This document shows, one piece after another, positions 39,803-47,864 of a stretch of DNA of 64,000 bases. The notes beneath the pieces were generated by a model. That model had not been told where the DNA came from. It ran no database searches and saw nothing but the letters and a program-made list of their open reading frames with translations. Source of the stretch: CAWFFV01 sp963814985 (GTDB lineage Bacteria > Chloroflexota > Ktedonobacteria > Ktedonobacterales > Ktedonobacteraceae). The stretch's first letter is position 1, and each line of letters begins with the position of its first letter. Location: NCBI GenBank assembly GCA_963814985.1, contig CAWFFV010000013.1, positions 408,885 to 472,884 on the forward strand, given 5' to 3'. A program made the position numbers and the translations under genes.

Positions 39803-40093
39803 TTAATGAAGAAGCGAACCGTAGGGGTCTCTTTTCTGTGTCTCTTTATCCTTCTTGGTCCCAGGAACAAAGCGACGAATGATAACCTTGACAGGCTGAT
39901 CGAGAAGTGAGGGTTGTTTCTGACAGAGTTCCTCAAACTGAGGATGATCAGAGGTCATCTGTAAGGGAACGCGCTCCCCCTCATCAGGATCGAGGACAAT
40001 CAGGGAGAAGAAATCATAGGGCTTGCCCGATCCCTGTGCTTGCCCTTGCATACGACGTGCATACTTGACGGTTCCGGTTAATTCAAATGCCAT
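39803..40093 (-). CDS. Possible OB-fold single-strand DNA-binding-like protein
   Basis: 96 residues: MAFELTGTVKYARRMQGQAQ, YDFFSLIVLDPDEGERVPLQ, VKVIIRRFVPGTKK. The beta-strand pattern and the lysine/arginine-rich end resemble small ssDNA-binding proteins, but no signature is certain. The start at 40,093 has AAAGGATAGG upstream and matches the compact operon. Confidence 0.45.
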   Translation of the reverse strand: MAFELTGTVKYARRMQGQAQGSGKPYDFFSLIVLDPDEGERVPLQMTSDHPQFEELCQKQPSLLDQPVKVIIRRFVPGTKKDKETQKRDPYGSLLH

Positions 40094-40219
40094 GTGACAC
40101 CTATCCTTTCTTGACAGGCGAGGCTCGACATGCCACAATGGACGCGAGACACTCGCCAACACAACACAAACGAGACTCAAAACGCTTGGCTAGGGTGTAC
40201 CAGACCTTAGCCAGCACTT

Positions 40220-40453
40220 TTACGCACGACGAGAACGACGAAGATTCGGACACTGGCCCCTAGGATGAATGTGCCCGCAATCATGGCAGTCATCATAATT
40301 CGTTGCCAGATCATGAATTTGTGGTTTCTTCTCCTCCAACCGACGAAGCAGATCATAGGCTTCTTCCGGAGAGAGCGTCAGATCAACAAATGTTCCTAAA
40401 AAACTCGTTGACTGGATACTGACATAATGGTGTTTGTCGATGGATACTTGCAT
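40220..40453 (-). CDS. Small zinc-finger-like protein
   Basis: 77 residues. VSIQSTSFLGTFVDLTLSPEEAYDLLRRLEEKK is an N-terminal alpha/beta unit; the C-terminus CHDCGHIHPRGQCP has the spacing of one zinc knuckle, then a basic tail RRSRRA. GGAAGGTAAG precedes the ATG. No family name. Confidence 0.55.
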   Translation of the reverse strand: MQVSIDKHHYVSIQSTSFLGTFVDLTLSPEEAYDLLRRLEEKKPQIHDLATNYDDCHDCGHIHPRGQCPNLRRSRRA

Positions 40454-40457
40454 CTTC

Positions 40458-40733
40458 TTACCTTCCTGGTACTGTTCTCTGTCTCCTGACAGGAAAACGA
40501 CAGGACAACTGACCGTTGTTCAAACGAACATCATGCAACCACAACTCACCACCACGAGAATCTCTGATGTAGACAACGCCAGCAGAACTCACACGACGCG
40601 ATCCCATCACCTGAACAATCGCCGATCTCTCAGTGAGAGCAGAAACACTCTCCTCAATATCTGGATCAATTTGGAGCAGCGAACCAGAGAAAAAGACGCG
40701 AACCAGAAATGTTTTAGACGGAAGATTTGCCAT
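40458..40733 (-). CDS. Small hypothetical protein
   Basis: 91 residues starting MANLPSKTFLVRVFFSGSLL, with VVYIRDSRGGELWLHDVRLN and a basic end. ATG 40,733 is chosen because GAGGTG lies just upstream, as in neighbouring genes. Four bases separate its stop from the next start. No motif. Confidence 0.5.
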   Translation of the reverse strand: MANLPSKTFLVRVFFSGSLLQIDPDIEESVSALTERSAIVQVMGSRRVSSAGVVYIRDSRGGELWLHDVRLNNGQLSCRFPVRRQRTVPGR

Positions 40734-40757
40734 TTGCACCTCTTTCATGATGAACAA

Positions 40758-40832
40758 CTAACGGGCAAACTTTGCCAGTGCCAGAGCCGCTAAAATGAAT
40801 GCGAGAACGATGATCACGGAAAGTTGAAACAT
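40758..40832 (-). CDS. 24-residue single-pass membrane micropeptide
   Basis: Reads MFQLSVIIVLAFILAALALA then KFAR, a nearly pure membrane helix with a basic C-terminus. The ATG is preceded by an ideal AAAGGAGG site (40,840-40,847) with normal spacing, and it fits exactly between its two neighbours in the operon. Size and topology resemble type I toxins, small holin-like peptides or membrane-protein regulators. No function can be assigned. Confidence 0.6.
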   Translation of the reverse strand: MFQLSVIIVLAFILAALALAKFAR

Positions 40833-40850
40833 TGAAGAACCTCCTTTGTC

Positions 40851-41024
40851 CTACTTCTGAACAAGACGCACATCTTTGGGTTCCCTGACATAAAAACCAT
40901 AGGAACCAGCATCGATAGAAAGATGAACCGCATTCTCCTGCACGCTTATCTTCGTGATGGTACCCACCAGCTTTCTACCAAGCTCATCAGTAAAAACAAC
41001 CGTGTCTCCACAGTGATACCCCAT
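40851..41024 (-). CDS. Small beta-rich hypothetical protein
   Basis: 57 residues: MGYHCGDTVVFTDELGRKLV, GTITKISVQENAVHLSIDAG, then YVREPKDVRLVQK. The spacing of Gly and hydrophobic residues suggests an SH3-like or KOW-type barrel, often nucleic-acid- or protein-binding. ATG 41,024 has AAAGGAG 10 bases upstream. First gene of the minus-strand operon. Confidence 0.55.
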   Translation of the reverse strand: MGYHCGDTVVFTDELGRKLVGTITKISVQENAVHLSIDAGSYGFYVREPKDVRLVQK

Positions 41025-41118
41025 ACCTGACAAACTCCTTTCTCGTACTGCTTGTTCTAGTTAAACCAAGTCAACTATCAGAACTCGCTGTCTTTCATCT
41101 ACTCATTAGTTTACATTA

Positions 41119-41202
41119 AACTCTTTAGAATGTCAACTGTTTGAACTGGAAAATATTATTGAACTCTTTGAACTGATGACATTTGTTAACTCTCTTACAA
41201 TG
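41119..41202. promoter_or_regulatory. Three-copy operator in the divergent promoter region of the element
   Basis: AACTCTTTAGAATG (41,119), AACTCTTTGAACTG (41,162) and AACTCTCTTACAATG (41,188) are direct repeats of one motif in the AT-rich gap between the small-protein operon (minus) and the HTH regulator (plus). Nearby TTGTTA...TAATAT spacing could be a promoter for the regulator. Such repeats usually bind the element's own repressor; the regulator next door is the obvious candidate. Confidence 0.5.
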
Positions 41203-41246
41203 TGTTAATATTAAGCAAAGAGTACAAATAGAACGGAGAAATCAAC

Positions 41247-42064
41247 ATGGCTAAATCGTCAAAAGCACCTACGCGGATTCTATACGGCTAAAGAGGCAAT
41301 GGAAAAGTTAAGATTAACAAAAGGAACATTTCATAACCATGTGAAAAGCGGGAAGATAAAAAAATACACGCCTCCCAACCGATCAGAAGGATACTACGAC
41401 AAAAGAGAAATAGACAAAATGGCACAGGAAACGGCCTTATTCACGCTCATACACTCAATAGAACCCATCACTTTTTCAAAAGTAGAGTCAGAGGAGGATA
41501 TTAGAGGAATTGTTGATCTATGTATAGCAATATATGGGCAAGGAGGTACACCAAACTATGATGCACGCCGCGAAATTTGGCAAAAAAACCCAGATGCTTA
41601 CTACATAATCAAGCAAGAGAGGAATTGTAGTAGGATATGTGTCTCTCATTTGGTTTGACGAAGAGGCTATCAAAACTCTCATAGGACCGACACCCAAACA
41701 TACTACGGTATCATCAGCAGGAACAGGCATATATTCCATAACCGGACCAGAACACATACACACATTCACCCCAGGTAAACCAATTGATAACCTATTCATC
41801 TCTATGGGTGTCAGACCTGGACTTTCTAACACAGAGCAAAGAGACTACGGATTTAAGTTGCTAAGAGGGATGCTAGAAATCCTGGTGAACTTCGCTCATA
41901 AGAAAATGCCAGTAGGCAGCATATACGCAACATCCGAAAGAGGCGACGGCATACGCCTTGCACGCAAGCTAGGAATGGAAGAAATAAAATATCCCAATGA
42001 TCCAGTATTGAGATATAAACTCAGTCATGAAAGAAGCAAATCATCCCATATTCCAGCCCTATAA
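41247..42064 (+). CDS. HTH regulator fused to an acetyltransferase-like domain, two frameshifts
   Basis: From ATG 41,247: MAKSSKAPT, then after an indel near 41,270 FYTAKEAMEKLRLTKGTFHN and HVKSGKIKKYTPP, a MerR/excisionase-type helix-turn-helix with YYDKREIDKMA. A second domain has VDLCIAIYGQGGTPNYDARREIW, QERGIVVGYVSLIWFD (frame change near 41,625), GVRPGLSNTEQRDYGFKLL and GSIYATSERGDGIRLARKLGM, reminiscent of a GNAT fold. About 270 residues. It is divergent from the small-protein operon and probably its regulator. The acetyltransferase assignment is tentative. Confidence 0.5.
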
Positions 42065-42120
42065 AGAGGCACAGGAAGAATTAGAAGCAGAAAAAACAGC
42101 CAACTGAATATACTAGATGT

Positions 42121-42154
42121 TTGAAGCAGAGAATACCATGTAAACCTGCTTCAA
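42121..42154. terminator. Hairpin after the regulator gene
   Basis: TTGAAGCAG pairs with CTGCTTCAA across a 16-base loop, followed by ACTCTTTT. Probably a weak terminator for the regulator. Confidence 0.4.
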
Positions 42155-42224
42155 ACCTTACTCTTTTACCTCCAGGATATACCCTCTACTAGCCAGCTCT
42201 ATAGACCCAACTGACAAGAAAACA

Positions 42225-42268
42225 CCCAGGACCTCTACTCAACAAGAAGTAGAAGCCCTGGGTATCTT
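42225..42268. terminator. Rho-independent terminator before the CRISPR array
   Basis: CCCAGGACCTCTACT and AGTAGAAGCCCTGGG form a long stem, followed by TATCTTTTTCTCTT. It lies between the regulator gene and the trailer end of the CRISPR array and can stop transcription from either side. Confidence 0.65.
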
Positions 42269-42272
42269 TTTC

Positions 42273-43709
42273 TCTTCAATTCCTGACGGACCCCACAAGC
42301 CATTTAGACTGAGAAAGATTCTAATAACAAGCTAATTTTCACTGTGTTTCAATTCCTGACGGGAGGGTCAGAAAGTAAATTCATAACTAGATGGCTCTAT
42401 TATCTCGCAGTCGAAATATTTTGATCACATTTGAGCAAAAGAGCATTTTTAGACACAAAGGTCATTTTTACTCTCTCATCCTCGCCTCTCACATTGGGAG
42501 TAATGGCTCATCTGTAACAAAGAGCATCTTGTTTTCTTCTGTTTTCAGGCTCCTCACGGCATGAAATTCGACCATATCTCCGAGTTTTTCTCTCTAAGGA
42601 AAGCATTCCATTTTAGAGCGATTTTGACAAATGAATTACTTTCGACCCTCTGACGGACCCCACAAGCCATTTAGACCGCTGGTTTATGACATCATCCAGA
42701 CTGAAGGTTGCCATGTTTCAATTCCTGACGGACCCCACAAGCCATTTAGACCAGACTGGATTTAAACCGAGCTGGTTTGACACTGATCAGTTTCAATTCC
42801 TGACGGACCCCACAAGCCATTTAGACACATAGCGCATCTTAAACGCAAATACAGCGACAGTTTCAATTGACGGACCCCACAAGCCATTTAGACCCTGCAC
42901 AGTGTCGGAGGTGATTTCACGATCTTGTTTCAATTCCTGACGGACCCCACAAGCCATTTAGACTCTAGTTGAACAGCTAGAACCGTTATCTTTTAAAGAG
43001 TGGTTTCAATTCCTGACGGACCCCACAAGCCATTTAGACTTTAACTATTATAACGTGGCTGGTTGGCGACTTCGTCGTTTCAATTCCTGACGGACCCCAC
43101 AAGCCATTTAGACTTTCCTTAGGGCATCAAAGCTCGCCATCATTTAGTAGTTTGTTTCAATTCCTGACGGACCCCACAAGCCATTTAGACCCAATTTCGG
43201 CAGGCGACCTAGTCCGCATGAGCGTCCTCGTTTCAATTCCTGACGGACCCCACAAGCCATTTAGACTCTATGAAAGGTTGACCTTGTCGTTATTAGAAAG
43301 ATAGTTTCAATTCCTGACGGACCCCACAAGCCATTTAGACGTTTAGACATTATAAGTGGCTGAGTTGGCGAATTCGTGGTTTCAATTCCTGACGGACCCC
43401 ACAAGCCATTTAGACTTTACCTTAGGGCAGTCAAAGCTCATCATAAAGTTTAGTTTCAATTCCTGACGGACCCCACAAGCCATTTAGACCAGATATTCGC
43501 AGGCAACCTGTCAGTCACGAGCGTCCTCGTTTCAATTCCTGACGGACCCCACAAGCCATTTAGACGATTATAGTGGGATGTTCAGTCAAGGATACTTATG
43601 TTTCAATTCCTGACGGACCCCACAAGCCATTTAGACGGAACCGTACTCAAGTATTGTATTGCACGGAAACTTGTTTCAATTCCTGACGGACCCCACAAGC
43701 CATTTAGAC
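42273..43709 (-). CRISPR. CRISPR array, 16 repeats of 37 nt, 15 spacers of 33-40 nt, no cas genes nearby
   Basis: On the minus strand each repeat begins GTCTAAATGGCTTGTGGGG and ends GTCAGGAATTGAAAC; the ATTGAAAC end is typical of type I and III repeats and sets the strand. Repeat starts (plus coordinates): 42,273, 42,346 (split), 42,715, 42,790, 42,860, 42,927, 43,003, 43,077, 43,154, 43,230, 43,304, 43,379, 43,453, 43,529, 43,600 and 43,673. The first has two changed bases, the second is interrupted by an inserted element, and the fifth lacks 3 bases; all others are identical. Degeneration at the low-coordinate end agrees with a leader at the high-coordinate side. No cas gene lies within 20 kb on either side in the window. 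Confidence 0.95.
42363..42650. mobile_element. 288-bp MITE inserted in a CRISPR repeat
   Basis: Ends are inverted repeats: GAGGGTCAGAAAGTAAATTC at the left, and ATGAATTACTTTCGACCCTC at the right. The 6 bases TGACGG occur on both sides (42,357-42,362 and 42,651-42,656), which fits a target-site duplication. Removing the insert and one TGACGG restores a perfect 37-nt CRISPR repeat. It contains no gene, so its transposition would depend on a transposase elsewhere. Confidence 0.85.
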
Positions 43710-43990
43710 GGACCCTTTGCTAGTATAGCATGACAAGCCGTCTCAGACAAGGGTTTGCGCGGGTCTCTTTTGGGTAACGTTTTTGGGGGGGTAAATAGTT
43801 GGTTGAAAATGGTTAAAATCGCAGTAGACCGCCTGTAGAGCCATGCGCGGGTCTCTGCTCAGAAGCTTCGTCACTGCGACCCGCGCAAATGGTTGAGTTT
43901 AGACGGGGAAGCGAGCATCGAAGTTTGTTCACTTCGTGCCTTGCAAAAACGAGGTGTACCAGCGATCAAAAGAGCAAAACAAGTGAAATC
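43710..43990. other. Leader-side region of the CRISPR array with iteron-like repeats
   Basis: No gene. TGCGCGGGTCTC occurs at 43,756 and 43,844, and its complement GACCCGCGCA at 43,878. A GGGGGGG run and GGTTGAAAATGGTTAAAAT lie between them. The region is where the CRISPR leader should be (array on the minus strand), and it is also a possible replication-origin or Rep-binding site of the element. Confidence 0.45.
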
Positions 43991-44005
43991 TGAAGATACT
44001 AAACT
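43991..44005. repeat. 15-bp att direct repeat (right end of the element)
   Basis: TGAAGATACTAAACT, identical to 34,811-34,825 beside the integrase gene. It marks the likely junction with the chromosome, 200 bp upstream of secD. The inverted second arm seen at the other end is not obvious here. Confidence 0.6.
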
Positions 44006-44206
44006 GTTGTCATGTACCAGGCACAACAAAAGCGCGTCCTACCTAGTTTGACGTTCAGAAGGAATATGTTATACTGCACTGTAATCATGATGGCGCATTG
44101 TGCGTTCCCATCACAGAGCGCTTTTTAATTGCGTCTGGCGGAAGATGAGCAATAGGTACACACATCAACATTTTTCAAAACTATTGAGTGAGAGGAAATA
44201 CTACAT

Positions 44207-45606
44207 ATGCGTCGAGGAACACTCACACTCCTCCTCTTTATTATTTTGTTAGCCATGGGCGCTTCATATGTCGTCTTCTGGCCCAACTCAGGTAAAGACG
44301 GGAAGCCCTGGCATGGTATCAGCAATCCGTTTACCATTAAGCAAGGACTCGATCTGCAAGGTGGCGTGAGCGTTCTGCTTGTACCAGCTCCTGGTCAGAA
44401 TCCTACGGATGCTGATATGGAGAATACACGTACGCAAATTGAACAGCGTGTGAATAGCGGTTTGGGCGTCAATGAGCCAAGTATCCGCACTACAAACTAC
44501 GGATGGAACCAGCCGAGTATTCTCGTTGAGTTACCAGGATTAACTGGTGGTAATCAGCAAGCAGCTATTGATACATTAGGCAAAACTGGAAAGCTGGAAT
44601 TTTGGGATACTGGCTCAACAAGTGTGCCAGAGGGTACGACGCTTAACCCCAATGACCCTACCTATGCCTCGACCATTGTGAAAGGTCAGCCTCTCTTTAC
44701 TGGAGGGGATCTTGATCCCCAGTCACTCCCGTAGGTCAGGATCAACAGACTGGAGGACAATATGTTATAGAGTTCTCGATGAAGGGAGACGCTGTTGGAA
44801 AGCTCAGCAGCTATACGGCCAGTCATATCGGAAACTACCTCACGATTACTCTGGACCATAAGGTCATCTCGTCGCCAGTCATCCAAAGTCAGCTTCCTGG
44901 CAATGGACAGATTTCGGGTAATTTTACACTTGATCAAGCCCAGCAGCTTGTCAACGTGCTGAAATATGGTGCATTGCCGGTTGCCCTCACTATTCAAAGC
45001 GAACAAACTATTGGTGCGACCCTCGGTCAGGATTCCATCAACAAGAGCTTGCTCGCCGGTGCTATTGGATTGGGCATCGTTATCCTGTTTATGCTCTTCT
45101 ACTACCGTTTACCCGGCCTGCTCGCAGATATCGCTCTGATCCTGTATGCCATTTTCACCTTTGCGATCTTTAAGCTGATTGGTGTAACGCTAACTCTGGC
45201 GGGTATCGCGGGCTTCATCCTCTCTGTTGGTATGGCTGTGGATGCAAACGTGCTGATCTTTGAACGTGTCAAAGAAGAGTTACGAGCAGGTAGATTACTT
45301 GTCGCTGCCATTGACGTCGGTTGGAAGCGTGCATGGCCTTCTATTCGCGACTCAAATACCTCGACACTTATCACCTGTGCAGTATTGTACGGTTTTGGCA
45401 GCAACTTCGGTGCAACTATCATCGTTGGCTTTGCTACGACCCTGTTCCTGGGTGTCCTGGTTAGTATGTTTACAGCCATTGTCGTCACACGCACCTTCCT
45501 GAATTTGCTCGTGCCGACCGGTGTTATCAATCACCCTGCACTCTTTGGGCTTCCGGCTGGCTCGATTGCCACGGCCACCCTGGCGCGGCGAAACAGCACG
45601 GTGTAG
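44207..45606 (+). CDS. secD: Protein translocase subunit SecD, frameshifted
   Basis: RND-type subunit that uses the proton gradient to help release secreted proteins at the outer face of the membrane. N-terminal helix LTLLLFIILLAMGASYVVFW, then the P1 region (QGLDLQGGVSVLL, ENTRTQIEQRVNSGLGVNEP). After an indel near 44,730 it continues QDQQTGGQYVIEFSMKGDAV and the C-terminal six-helix core with LAGIAGFILSVGMAVDANVLIFERVKEE. About 466 residues. An essential-type gene, so the break at 44,730 is suspicious as a sequence error. secF follows 12 bp downstream. Confidence 0.92.
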
Positions 45607-45618
45607 AGGAGAAATGTC

Positions 45619-46964
45619 GTGTTCAATCTTGTAAAATATCGCTACCTGTTCCTGATTTTCTCGCTGATTGTCATTGTCCCTGGTACGCTCTCATTGATTG
45701 TGAAGGGACTAAATATTGGCATCGACTTCCAGGGCGGCGCAAACGTAGAGTTACGTCCCCAGAAGGTTATTAACACGGTTGCCTTGAACAATCAACTCAA
45801 GCCACTCCACCTGAAAGATTTGCAGATCATCATTGGGAACAACCCTGCTCTAGATGCCAAAAAGACCGTTTGGATACAGTTGAGTACCCGCATCGATCCC
45901 AATGGCACTGTGGCACAGAATATCAAGACAGATCTGAACAACAAATATTCAGTGCCAGGAGGACAGGGAGTCAGCATTGATTTTAAAGATATCCCGTTGG
46001 CAAACAACCCATTTACTCTGGTAACGGTTACTGGCTTCACCAGTGTGCCACAGACTAGTGATATCCGGACTGTGCTCAGCAATATATCGGCAGTTTCCAC
46101 ACCAACTGCTACTAGCACACCAACTGCTACGGCCACAGCGCAATCAACTGCCACACCCACAGCAACAGCAACGCCTGTGGTATCATCTAGCATTCCAGTC
46201 ACGGTTGTGGATGTGGCACAGGGTACCACCACACAAACGATTAACATACGTACAAGCAGCGACGTTAAGACCTCCGATATCTTGAAAATGTTAGGAACGG
46301 TTCTCAACGGTGGTGGACCCTATATGCAGTTGCTGAGTAACTCTGATGTAGGTCCTTCTGTCGCTGGTGAGACAACACGTAATGCTATTCTGGCTGTTCT
46401 GGCTGCATCGTTCTTCATTCTGCTGTATGTCTGGTTCTCGTTCCGCAAGGTCGCTAAAGCGTGGCGTTATGGTACCTGTGCCATCATTGCCATGTTACAT
46501 GATGTGCTCGTCGTACTTGGCGTTTTCTCAATCCTCGGCTGGTTGCTCAATATTCAGGTCGATGCCCTGTTTATCACGGCCCTCTTGACGGTTGTCGGTT
46601 TCTCTGTCCATGACACAATCGTGGTGTTTGACCGTATCCGTGAAAATATGCAGCGCCGCACATCCGAAACATTTGAGCAGATTGTGAATGCCAGTCTCGT
46701 CCAGACGATGGCCCGTTCACTGAATACATCATTGACTGTACTCTTTACCTTGCTTGCGCTGACGCTCTTCAGTGTCGGTGGTAGTGTAGGCAATTCACAC
46801 TAGCGCTGCTCATTGGTATCTTCAGTGGTACCTACTCGTCCATCTTCAATGCCAGTATGCTGCTCGTCATCTGGGAGAAAGGTGAGTTGGGTTTCAGTTA
46901 CTTTAACGGCGATCAGACCTCTGAGAGAGGTGGGCGTAAAGTACGCGAACTCGTCCGTTCGTAA
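45619..46964 (+). CDS. secF: Protein translocase subunit SecF with unusual Thr/Ala/Pro-rich insert, 3' frameshift
   Basis: Partner of SecD. First helix YLFLIFSLIVIVPGTLSLIV, motif NIGIDFQGGANVEL, and C-terminal core VGFSVHDTIVVFDRIRENMQRR and NTSLTVLFTLLALTLFSVGG. An indel near 46,790 ends the open frame at 46,803; the next frame gives LALLIGIFSGTYSSIFNASM and a stop at 46,962-46,964. Between residues about 160 and 190 the extracytoplasmic domain contains a low-complexity tract of repeated TPTAT units, not part of usual SecF. Confidence 0.9.
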
Positions 46965-46980
46965 CAACTTGTTATCAATC

Positions 46981-47027
46981 CGGCGCGTAAAACCCCCATG
47001 CTTTAAGGCATGGGGTTTTACGCGCCG
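46981..47027. terminator. Strong hairpin after secF
   Basis: CGGCGCGTAAAACCCCCATG pairs with CATGGGGTTTTACGCGCCG across a short AT loop, with one bulged base. It lies between the convergent secF and HD genes and ends ...TTCCTTAT. Likely a bidirectional terminator. Confidence 0.6.
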
Positions 47028-47080
47028 TTCCTTATAATAAGCAATTCGCTACATCTCCAGGATGAGAGAATAAACAAATG

Positions 47081-47737
47081 CTAGAGTGATTTAGATTTCT
47101 CATCCTGGATCACGAAATGCAATTTCCGTTTGAACACTTTCTCGAAAAGGTCAGCTTTTTCATAGGCATGCATCAGTTCCTCATCAAGATCGGCCAGTGG
47201 TCGAACCCAGAGCAGGATTGTCCAGGCAGTATCATTACATAACAGGGGATCCTCTGCCAGACGTAGTACGCTTCCATCATGGTTGTAGTCAAGGGCATCA
47301 GCTACTCGTAGCAAGGCAGCAAGAGTGGAGACACGCTTACGCGCAGAACGGCGTAGGATCGCAAATTCTTCATGTTCCCTATTTGGTAGTGCTCTGCGAT
47401 GATAACGCGCAATACAGGCAATCTCATGACGCTCTTCATCCGTAAAATCAGGCAAATTTGTATCTTTGATCAGGCGAAAAGAGTGCTTGTGATGGCGGCG
47501 TGCTTCGATCATCATCCCTGTATTATGGAGAAAGGCAGCACGTTCTAGCAAACGCAACGCTTGCCCATTCAAATGATGGAGAGAAAGCGTTGCGTCAAAC
47601 AGTTGTACAGAAAGATACCTTACATGACGAGCATGAGGCCAATCTTCTACCAGCAGTCCTCCACTGAGTCGGAGTTCTTCAGTTGTAGGCTGGGCCTGTT
47701 TCCACCAATTCAATTCTTCAAGCGAATGTGACATCAT
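47081..47737 (-). CDS. HD-domain protein related to exopolyphosphatase C-terminal region
   Basis: About 218 residues. HARHVRYLSVQLFDATLSLHHLN, LLERAAFLHNTGMMIEARRHHKHSFRLI, ARYHRRALPN and RVADALDYNHDGSV match the HD part of Ppx/GppA enzymes. The metal dyad is HN in FLHNTG rather than the usual HD, so activity may be changed. The start ATG at 47,737 follows AGGAGG. Same strand as the CHAD and Ppx-CHAD genes, so part of a polyphosphate cluster. Confidence 0.75.
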   Translation of the reverse strand: MMSHSLEELNWWKQAQPTTEELRLSGGLLVEDWPHARHVRYLSVQLFDATLSLHHLNGQALRLLERAAFLHNTGMMIEARRHHKHSFRLIKDTNLPDFTDEERHEIACIARYHRRALPNREHEEFAILRRSARKRVSTLAALLRVADALDYNHDGSVLRLAEDPLLCNDTAWTILLWVRPLADLDEELMHAYEKADLFEKVFKRKLHFVIQDEKSKSL

Positions 47738-47864
47738 CAGTAGGTTCCTCCTTGTACACTGTACGATATATTCTCTATATTCCATGGTGTACAGATATAT
47801 ATCCTACCAGATCACATTGTTTCCCAACAAATGCATAGGATAGCTGATCATTGTTTCCTTTCTA

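Larger units (their letters stand above)
34811..44005. mobile_element. Integrative element with integrase, Rep, primase, small-protein operon and CRISPR array
   Basis: About 9.2 kb between the two copies of TGAAGATACTAAACT. The integrase gene sits at one end. All genes from 34,870 to 41,024 are on the minus strand and tightly packed, and one regulator is divergent. Flanking genes on both sides (MacB-type ABC system; secDF) are ordinary chromosomal genes. Replication-type genes (Rep, primase) and tiny proteins suggest a plasmid-like or satellite element. No conjugation, capsid or cas gene is seen. Confidence 0.65.

Noticed and set aside
42678..42789. Similarity between the two adjacent spacers sharing CTGGTTT and CAGACTG
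   Set aside because: Only short words match and their order is swapped, so this is not distinguishable from chance, unlike the ordered block at 42,964-43,565.
42273..43709. Plus-strand orientation of the CRISPR array (repeat starting GTTTCAATTCC)
   Set aside because: On the minus strand the repeat ends in ATTGAAAC, and the degenerate repeats lie at the low-coordinate end, both pointing to minus-strand transcription with the leader near 43,710.
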